A stretch of 64,000 nucleotides of DNA from positions 1 through 64,000 of the forward strand of contig JAXLWU010000025.1 in assembly GCA_046328335.1 (NCBI GenBank), read 5' to 3'. Position 1 is the stretch's first letter; each line of letters starts with the position of its first letter. The notes beneath the pieces were generated by a model. That model saw only the letters and a list, made by a program, of their open reading frames with translations, ran no database searches and was not told the origin of the DNA. The stretch is from JACCXM01 sp046328335. GTDB taxonomy: Bacteria > Chloroflexota > Chloroflexia > Thermomicrobiales > UBA6265. This document shows positions 58,899-64,000 of the stretch, piece after piece. The translations under genes were made by a program, and so were the position numbers.

Positions 58899-59846
58899 AT
58901 GGCCCAGTTGACCAAGGCACCGAGCATGGGGACCACGGCCGTACCGGCCGAGGCGAGCCAGACCAGCCTCTCTGGCAAGATCGTCAAAGGCCTGGAAGGC
59001 AAGCCGGGGCTGACCCGCTTCCTGCTGCTGCTGCCAGGCACTCTCTGGATGCTCCTCTTTGTCGGCACGGCGCTGGCCAGCATCGTGATGTTCAGTTTCT
59101 GGACATCCGGGTTCACCGGGCTGAAACCGATCTATACGCTTGCCAACTACGAGAATCTGCTCAAGCCAGGATCATCCTTCTGGTCGATCACGGTCTGGAC
59201 GATTCAGGTGGTTATCGCCCTGCTCATCGGGGTCATCCTGCTCGCCTACCCCGTCTCCTACGCGCTGTGGCGGGTGATCGAGCGACCTCACTGGAAATCG
59301 GCGCTGTTGCTCCTCTTCATCGTTCCCTTCTGGACGAGTTATCTCACCCGCACCATTACCTGGCTCCCCATGTTCGGGCGGGAAGGAGTGGTCAACCAGG
59401 TGCTGATGGCGACCCATATCGTGCAGGAGCCGGTCGAGTTTCTCCTCTATTCGAAATTCTCGATGATGGTGGCGCTCTGGTTTCTCTTCATCGTTTTCAT
59501 GATTGGCCCGATCTACTTCTCGATGCAGCAGATCGACGAGGACATCATGTCGGCCGCGGCGGTTTATGGCGCCGGGCCGTGGCGGACCTTCTTTCAGGTG
59601 GTGGTGCCGCTGACCCGACCGGGACTGATGGCAGGATCGCTCTTCGTGGTGGTGCTCGGATTGGCGGAGTTCTTTACCGAGCGCGCCATCGGCGGCGCCC
59701 AGAGCCCGATGCTCGCCGGGTCGATCCAGCGCCAGATCGATGTCTTCCAGTTCGCGGGAGCCTCGGCGGTGGCCGTCTGCCTGGTGATCATCACCCTGAT
59801 CGCGGTCGGCATCATGCTCCGCTTCTTCGATATCCGGCGTATCTGA
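58899..59846 (+). CDS. potB: Polyamine-type ABC permease
   Basis: 315 residues from ATG 58899. Six helices; the family EAA motif is IMSAAAVYGAGPWRTFFQVV, and FLLLLPGTLWMLLFVGTALA the first segment. It partners PotC and PotA. A Gly/Thr-rich N-terminal extension is cytoplasmic. Located 2 nt-scale close to the next gene (19 bp). Confidence 0.92.
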   Translation: MAQLTKAPSMGTTAVPAEASQTSLSGKIVKGLEGKPGLTRFLLLLPGTLWMLLFVGTALASIVMFSFWTSGFTGLKPIYTLANYENLLKPGSSFWSITVWTIQVVIALLIGVILLAYPVSYALWRVIERPHWKSALLLLFIVPFWTSYLTRTITWLPMFGREGVVNQVLMATHIVQEPVEFLLYSKFSMMVALWFLFIVFMIGPIYFSMQQIDEDIMSAAAVYGAGPWRTFFQVVVPLTRPGLMAGSLFVVVLGLAEFFTERAIGGAQSPMLAGSIQRQIDVFQFAGASAVAVCLVIITLIAVGIMLRFFDIRRI

Positions 59847-59865
59847 GTTCGCGAGGAACGGCGCC

Positions 59866-60738
59866 ATGAAGTCGAAATTCTCGGGTTCCCTCTTTCGCAT
59901 CTACATCGGCTTTGTGCTGATGATGCTCTATTTCCCCTTCGTGATCATGGCCATCCTCTCCTTTCAGGGGCCGCGTGGCGGACACACCTTTCCCCTCAAG
60001 GGAGTGAGCAGTTGGTGGTGGTGGAAACTCTTCCACCCGGGTCAACTCACCGAATTCAGCGATGTCGGCGAGTTCCTCGGCAACTACCTCGGCGCCCTTG
60101 GCCGCTCGCTGATCCTCGCCATCGTGGTCGCCATTCTCTCCACGATCATGGCGTTGCTGGCGGCACACGCCTTTCGCAAGCCGTTCCGCGGCTCGAACGG
60201 CGTGTTCTACCTCTGGTTGCTCGGTATCATCGTCCCCGGCATCACGGTCAGCCTCGGCCTCTTCCTGGTCATGAACCAGGGACTCCACATGACTCCGGAC
60301 TGGAAAACCTCGGCCCTTGGCGTCCACGTGATGTGGACCCTTCCCTTCTGCCTGATCATCTTTCTCATGGCCTTCAACCGCTTCGACCTGTCCCTGGAAG
60401 ATGCGGCGCTGGTCTTTGGCGCCAACCCTCTGCAGGCCTACTGGTATGTGACACTGCCGGTGCTGCAACCCTTCGTGCTCAGTTCGCTCCTGTTCGGGTT
60501 CACGCTCTCCCTCGATGAATTCCAGCGCAGCCTGCTCCTCACCGGCACCACCCTCGACACGCAGACCCTGCCGGTGATGATCATGGCCTCGGTGACGACC
60601 CGCATCACGCCGACCCTCTATGCCCTGGGCACCCTCACCACCCTCCTCTCCTTCGTGGTCATCGCCCTGTACGTCTACTTCCTGATCCGCAGCGAACGGC
60701 AGGTGCGCGCGGTGACGGTCTCACCCGAGGAGGAGTAG
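59866..60738 (+). CDS. potC: Polyamine-type ABC permease
   Basis: 290 residues from ATG 59866, after GAGGAACGGCG. LMMLYFPFVIMAILSFQGPR is the first helix and LSLEDAALVFGANPLQAYWY the EAA coupling loop. FGFTLSLDEFQRSLLLTGTT is the conserved binder-contact region of the PotC group. It completes the importer (PotA-D-B-C). Confidence 0.92.
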   Translation: MKSKFSGSLFRIYIGFVLMMLYFPFVIMAILSFQGPRGGHTFPLKGVSSWWWWKLFHPGQLTEFSDVGEFLGNYLGALGRSLILAIVVAILSTIMALLAAHAFRKPFRGSNGVFYLWLLGIIVPGITVSLGLFLVMNQGLHMTPDWKTSALGVHVMWTLPFCLIIFLMAFNRFDLSLEDAALVFGANPLQAYWYVTLPVLQPFVLSSLLFGFTLSLDEFQRSLLLTGTTLDTQTLPVMIMASVTTRITPTLYALGTLTTLLSFVVIALYVYFLIRSERQVRAVTVSPEEE

Positions 60739-60778
60739 GTGGCGATGGAGGCTGGATGGTTGCGGTCTCGCCGTGCCG

Positions 60779-60968
60779 CCCCTCACCCTGCGAAGACCCC
60801 TCACCCCAACCCCTCTCCCCGTGCGCGGGGCGAGGGGCTCGTGCAGACAGAGCCGAATCAGGATTCGAGGCGTGCGTTTCGGGTAAATGGAGTTGGAATC
60901 TTGCCAGCGAGCAACCAACACGAGCCCCTCGCCCCGCGCACGGGGAGAGGGGTTGGGGTGAGGGGCGC
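60779..60968. repeat. Two family B copies before pxpB
   Basis: CCCTCACCCTGCGAAGACCC, then CCCCGTGCGCGGGGCGAGGG (60779-60840), and CACGAGCCCCTCGCCCCGCG, then CACGGGGAGAGGGGTTGGGG (60920-60966) in inverted order. They fill the 266-bp gap between the importer and the pxp genes. Confidence 0.55.
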
Positions 60969-61004
60969 TCGCGGGGTTGAGGTTGCTCGCGGCGAGGCCC
61001 GCCC

Positions 61005-61844
61005 ATGATCTACGACCGCCCCATCTACCGCTCCCTGGGTGATATGTTCGTCGACGTCGAGTTCGGCGATGAATTGCATCTGGCGCTCAATTTCCGGGTG
61101 ATCGGGCTCAATCTCTCGCTCGCCGCGCATCCGATTCCCGGCGTGACCGAGACGGTTCCGTCCAACCGGGCGCTGATGATCGCCTACGACTCAGCGATCA
61201 TCCGGCACGATGCGCTGATCGACGCCCTGCGCGAGCGCGAGGATGAAGCGACCAGATTGCGCAACGCGCCGTCGCGCCTGGTGACGATTCCCTTCTGGTA
61301 CAACGACCCCTGGTCGGATGAATGCGCCAAGGCGCATGGCGCACCGAACAACATGGAGTACCTCGCCGAGATCAACAGCACCACCATCGTGGGGGTCATC
61401 GCCGCTCATTCCGGCACCGAATGGTGGGTGACCTCGGTCGGGTTTCAACCGGGGTGCTACCAGGCGCTGCCGCTCGATCCCGCCTTCGCGATTTCGGCGC
61501 CGAAGTACCCGCGGCCCCGCCAGTGGACCCCGGAGCGGATCCTCTGCCTTGCCGGAAAGATCACCTCGTTCTATCCGGTGCGCAGTCCCGGCGGTTACCA
61601 GTTGCTGGGACGCACCCCGGTCGATCTCTACGATCCCCAGCAGCGCAACGTGGTCTTTCGCGAGAGCCCGGTGCTCCCCATCGCCGGCGAGCGCCATCGC
61701 TACGTTCCGATCGGCGAAGCCGAATACCACGACGTGCGCGCCGAGTATGAAGCGGGCGCCTATCGCTACGACATCGCGGAGGGGCACTACTCCCTCGACG
61801 ACTATCTGGCGCGGCTCGATGCCGTCGCGGCAGGGGGCGCCTGA
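61005..61844 (+). CDS. pxpB: 5-oxoprolinase subunit PxpB (carboxyltransferase domain, KipI-like)
   Basis: 279 residues. TSVGFQPGCYQALPLDPAFA and CLAGKITSFYPVRSPGGYQL match the KipI/allophanate-hydrolase-subunit-1 fold, ending GRTPVDLYD. With PxpA and PxpC it hydrolyses 5-oxoproline to glutamate using ATP. It overlaps pxpC by one base (TGATG), so translation is coupled. The region before the core is longer than usual (~120 residues). Confidence 0.88.
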   Translation: MIYDRPIYRSLGDMFVDVEFGDELHLALNFRVIGLNLSLAAHPIPGVTETVPSNRALMIAYDSAIIRHDALIDALREREDEATRLRNAPSRLVTIPFWYNDPWSDECAKAHGAPNNMEYLAEINSTTIVGVIAAHSGTEWWVTSVGFQPGCYQALPLDPAFAISAPKYPRPRQWTPERILCLAGKITSFYPVRSPGGYQLLGRTPVDLYDPQQRNVVFRESPVLPIAGERHRYVPIGEAEYHDVRAEYEAGAYRYDIAEGHYSLDDYLARLDAVAAGGA

Positions 61845-62845
61845 TGTTCGAGGTCATCACCGGCGGACCCCAGACCACCGTCCAGGACCTTGGCCGTCCC
61901 GGCTATCTGCACACCGGCATGCCGCCGTCCGGGGCGTTCGACAGTTTCTCCCTGCGCGTCGCCAATCGCCTCGTCGGCAACAACCCCGGCGGTCGCTATC
62001 TCGTTGGGCGCGATCCCGGCGATGCCGGCCTGGAAGTGCTGCTGATGGGGTGCCGTCTGCGCGCCACCGCCGATCACCTCATCGCCGTCACCGGCGGCGA
62101 TCTCACTCCGCTCCACAACGGTGCGCCGCTCCCGATGTGGCAGGCGGTCGCCATCCATGCGGGAGACGAGATCACCTTCGTCGCCCCGCGCGCCGGGGTG
62201 CGTGCCTACCTGGCGGTCGCCGGTGGGATCGACGTGCCGACGTTCCTCGGCAGCCGCGCCACCAATGTCCGCGCCGCCGTGGGCGGCATCGAGGGGCGTG
62301 CCCTGAAGCCGGGCGACCAACTCCCGATCGGCGAAGCAATGGTCGCCGCAAACGAATTGGCCGGCCGGATCTGGCCGGAGGAAATGCAGCCGAAACTGGG
62401 CTCACCCTGGACCGTGCGCGTGGTCCTCGGGCCCCAGGACCATCTCTTCACCCCGGAGAGCGTCGCAACCTTCCTCTCGGTCGATTGGAAACTCTCGCCC
62501 ATCTCCGACCGCATGGGATGCCGTTACATCGGGCCCAAACTCGACTTCTTGCCCCGCCCCGATTACCTGATCGAGCAGGCCGGTTCCGATCCCTCCAACA
62601 TCGTCGATGACGGCACACCCCTCGGCGGCATTCAGGTGCCGAGCGGGCTGGAGCCGATCGTGATGGGCGCCGACGTGCCCAGTTTCGGTGGCTACGCCAA
62701 GATCGCCACCGTCATCAGCAGTGACATTGGCGTTGTCGGCCAGGGCAAACCGGGTGACGCCGTCCGCTTCCAGGCGGTCTCCGCCAGCGACGCGGAAGCA
62801 ATCGGTCTCGCGCAGGAACAGTTGCTTTTGGCGGGTGATGGGTGA
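61844..62845 (+). CDS. pxpC: 5-oxoprolinase subunit PxpC (biotin-dependent carboxyltransferase-like, KipA-like)
   Basis: 333 residues starting MFEVITGGPQTTVQDLGRPG, the family start, with GMPPSGAFDSFSLRVANRLV next. Later the motifs SFKLSPISDRMGCR-like DWKLSPISDRMGCRYIGPKL and GGIQVPSGLEPIVMGADVPS fit the KipA/subunit-2 fold. No biotin-carrier domain is expected. Followed by a 137-bp repeat-rich gap, then pxpA. Confidence 0.92.
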   Translation: MFEVITGGPQTTVQDLGRPGYLHTGMPPSGAFDSFSLRVANRLVGNNPGGRYLVGRDPGDAGLEVLLMGCRLRATADHLIAVTGGDLTPLHNGAPLPMWQAVAIHAGDEITFVAPRAGVRAYLAVAGGIDVPTFLGSRATNVRAAVGGIEGRALKPGDQLPIGEAMVAANELAGRIWPEEMQPKLGSPWTVRVVLGPQDHLFTPESVATFLSVDWKLSPISDRMGCRYIGPKLDFLPRPDYLIEQAGSDPSNIVDDGTPLGGIQVPSGLEPIVMGADVPSFGGYAKIATVISSDIGVVGQGKPGDAVRFQAVSASDAEAIGLAQEQLLLAGDG

Positions 62846-62967
62846 CGGGTGGCAGGTGACAGGCGGCGGGTGGCGGGTGATGGGTGACAGGTGACGGGGG
62901 AAAGGGGGAAAGGGGGATAGGAATCACCGGATTGCTTCCACCACCCGCCACCCGTCACCTGTCACCC
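62837..62967. repeat. GTGAC-type imperfect tandem repeat with 17-bp inverted repeat
   Basis: GGTGATGGGTGACGGGTGG-type units repeat between pxpC and pxpA. GGGTGACAGGTGACGGG (62882-62898) is exactly inverted as CCCGTCACCTGTCACCC (62951-62967), a 17-bp stem with a ~52-nt loop that could form a large hairpin just before the pxpA RBS. Confidence 0.6.
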
Positions 62968-62982
62968 ACAATGGAGGCAAGC

Positions 62983-63744
62983 ATGGCAGTCCAGATCAAC
63001 ATCAATTGCGACATGGGCGAAGGTTTCGGCCGCTGGACGCTCGGAGACGACGCCGGCATCCTGCCGCTGGTGCCGACCGCGAACATCGCCACCGGGTTTC
63101 ACGGCGGCGATCCCACGATCATGCGCCGTGTGGTCGGGCTCGCCAAGGAGGTCGGCGCCGACATCGGCGCGCATGTTGCTCTCCCCGACCTGCTCGGATT
63201 TGGCCGTCGCCGCATCGATGTCTCGCCACAGGAATTGCAGGATTACGTCACCTACCAAATTGGCGCGCTCGGCGCCTTCGCTCGCGCTGCCGGCGCCGAA
63301 CTGACCCATGTCAAGCCGCACGGCATCCTCTACAGCATGGCCGGTCAGGACCCCGCGATCGGGCGCGCCCTGCTCACCGCGGTACGCGATTACGATCCGA
63401 ACATGATTGTCATCCTCGCCGGTGCGGAGACCCCGGCGCTGGCGAACGAGTTGGGGCTGCGCGTGCTGCCCGAGGCTTATTGCGATCTCGATTACCACCC
63501 GAACGGCTATCCCGTGGTCGAGCGGCACAAGAAGGCCTGGGACCCGGAAGAGGTGGCACGGCGGGCGGTGCGCATTGCTCTGCAACACGAAGGAAATGCC
63601 GTCGATGGCACGCCGCTGAAACTCGACATGCGGACGATGTGCATCCATGGCGATGCCCCCAACTCAGTCGAAATTGCCACGGTTGTGCGTCAGCGCCTCG
63701 CTGAAGCCGGGGTCGAGGTCGTGCCGCTGCGGGCGGTGGTGTAA
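62983..63744 (+). CDS. pxpA: 5-oxoprolinase subunit PxpA (LamB/YcsF family)
   Basis: 253 residues from ATG 62983, after ATGGAGGCAAGC; upstream in-frame starts lie in repeat sequence and are rejected. INCDMGEGFGRWTLGDDAGI is the family start, ANIATGFHGGDPTIMRRVVG the metal-region motif and ALAPDLLG-like ALPDLLGFGRRR the next. It is the catalytic glutamyl-hydrolysing partner of PxpBC. Confidence 0.92.
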   Translation: MAVQININCDMGEGFGRWTLGDDAGILPLVPTANIATGFHGGDPTIMRRVVGLAKEVGADIGAHVALPDLLGFGRRRIDVSPQELQDYVTYQIGALGAFARAAGAELTHVKPHGILYSMAGQDPAIGRALLTAVRDYDPNMIVILAGAETPALANELGLRVLPEAYCDLDYHPNGYPVVERHKKAWDPEEVARRAVRIALQHEGNAVDGTPLKLDMRTMCIHGDAPNSVEIATVVRQRLAEAGVEVVPLRAVV

Positions 63745-63786
63745 GAGGAAGTCTTGTGACAAGGGACAGAACGCTGGGGAACGCGC

Positions 63787-63990
63787 ACCCTCACCCCAAC
63801 CTCTCTCCCATTCCGATCTCACAAGGGGAGGTACGACCATCTTGAGGCGTTCGCGTGGACTCGGCACGGCCACGAGGCGGCCAAGAGCCCCTCTCCCGGC
63901 TCGACGGCTGACAGAGGGAGGTAGGGCGGTCTCGTCGCGCGAGCCCTCACCCCCCACCCCTCTCCCGTCGAGCCCTCACAAGGGGAGGTA
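63787..63990. repeat. Family B copies at the window end
   Basis: CCCTCACCCCAACCTCTCTC (63788) and a second degenerate block to 63990. The 63745-64000 tail has no gene. Confidence 0.5.
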
Positions 63991-64000
63991 CGGTCGAAAT

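Overview
The window looks like one chromosomal stretch of a high-GC, Thermomicrobiales-like member of the Chloroflexota, probably from a metagenome assembly. This is inference. It rests on the GC-rich coding bias, the many Tat-type (twin-arginine) export signals, Cys-rich secreted proteins opening with MDGxxFDRL...RR, clear Shine-Dalgarno sites, and gene deserts filled with palindromic repeats. I found no rRNA, tRNA, phage, insertion sequence or CRISPR array.

Region 1 (1-21 kb) holds the 3' part of a LuxR/TPR regulator and then an accessory block. Eight genes here share a Tat leader, a Lys-rich spacer and a Cys-rich (Stig1-like) module: 1823, 4917, 6316, 7382, 9080, 14951, 18387 (minus strand) and 20246. 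Some also carry pentapeptide repeats, an NHL propeller or a GH5 glycosidase domain. Between them lie a PuuB-like FAD oxidoreductase, a serine beta-lactamase/esterase, two small exported proteins and a VOC protein. A decayed leader sits at 8595-8696. This family is the most unusual content of the window.

Region 2 (21-33 kb) has three tandem four-helix membrane paralogues, a LodA/LodB-type pair (quinone-cofactor amino-acid oxidase plus flavoprotein maturase), a possible small transcript, and a stress/proteostasis run: AI-2E-type permease, FtsH, a cupredoxin, ClpP and a DsrE-like protein.

Region 3 (33-38.4 kb) is lower in GC and mosaic. It has a gene lacking a usable start, a Ser/Thr kinase ending in a PcrA/UvrD-type Tudor-like domain, a PPOX-fold flavoprotein, a diacylglycerol-kinase-like lipid kinase and an XRE regulator.

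Region 4 (38.4-64 kb) is mostly metabolic. A peptide-type ABC importer without its ATPases is followed by an epimerase, a neutral-ceramidase-like protein and an M14-type deacylase. Two toxin-antitoxin-like pairs and a HAD phosphatase come next, then HyuB/HyuA (hydantoinase/oxoprolinase). A MerR-XRE-cupin regulator with a coupled leader peptide precedes a complete Pot-type ABC importer, and PxpB-PxpC-PxpA (5-oxoprolinase) close the window. The cluster therefore carries both known architectures of oxoprolinase-like enzymes beside importers, suggesting scavenging of amides, polyamines or cyclic amino-acid derivatives.

Three families of interspersed palindromes (A, B and D in the entries) occupy most spaces between genes, often starting a few bases after a stop codon, and twice they run into the 3' end of a reading frame.
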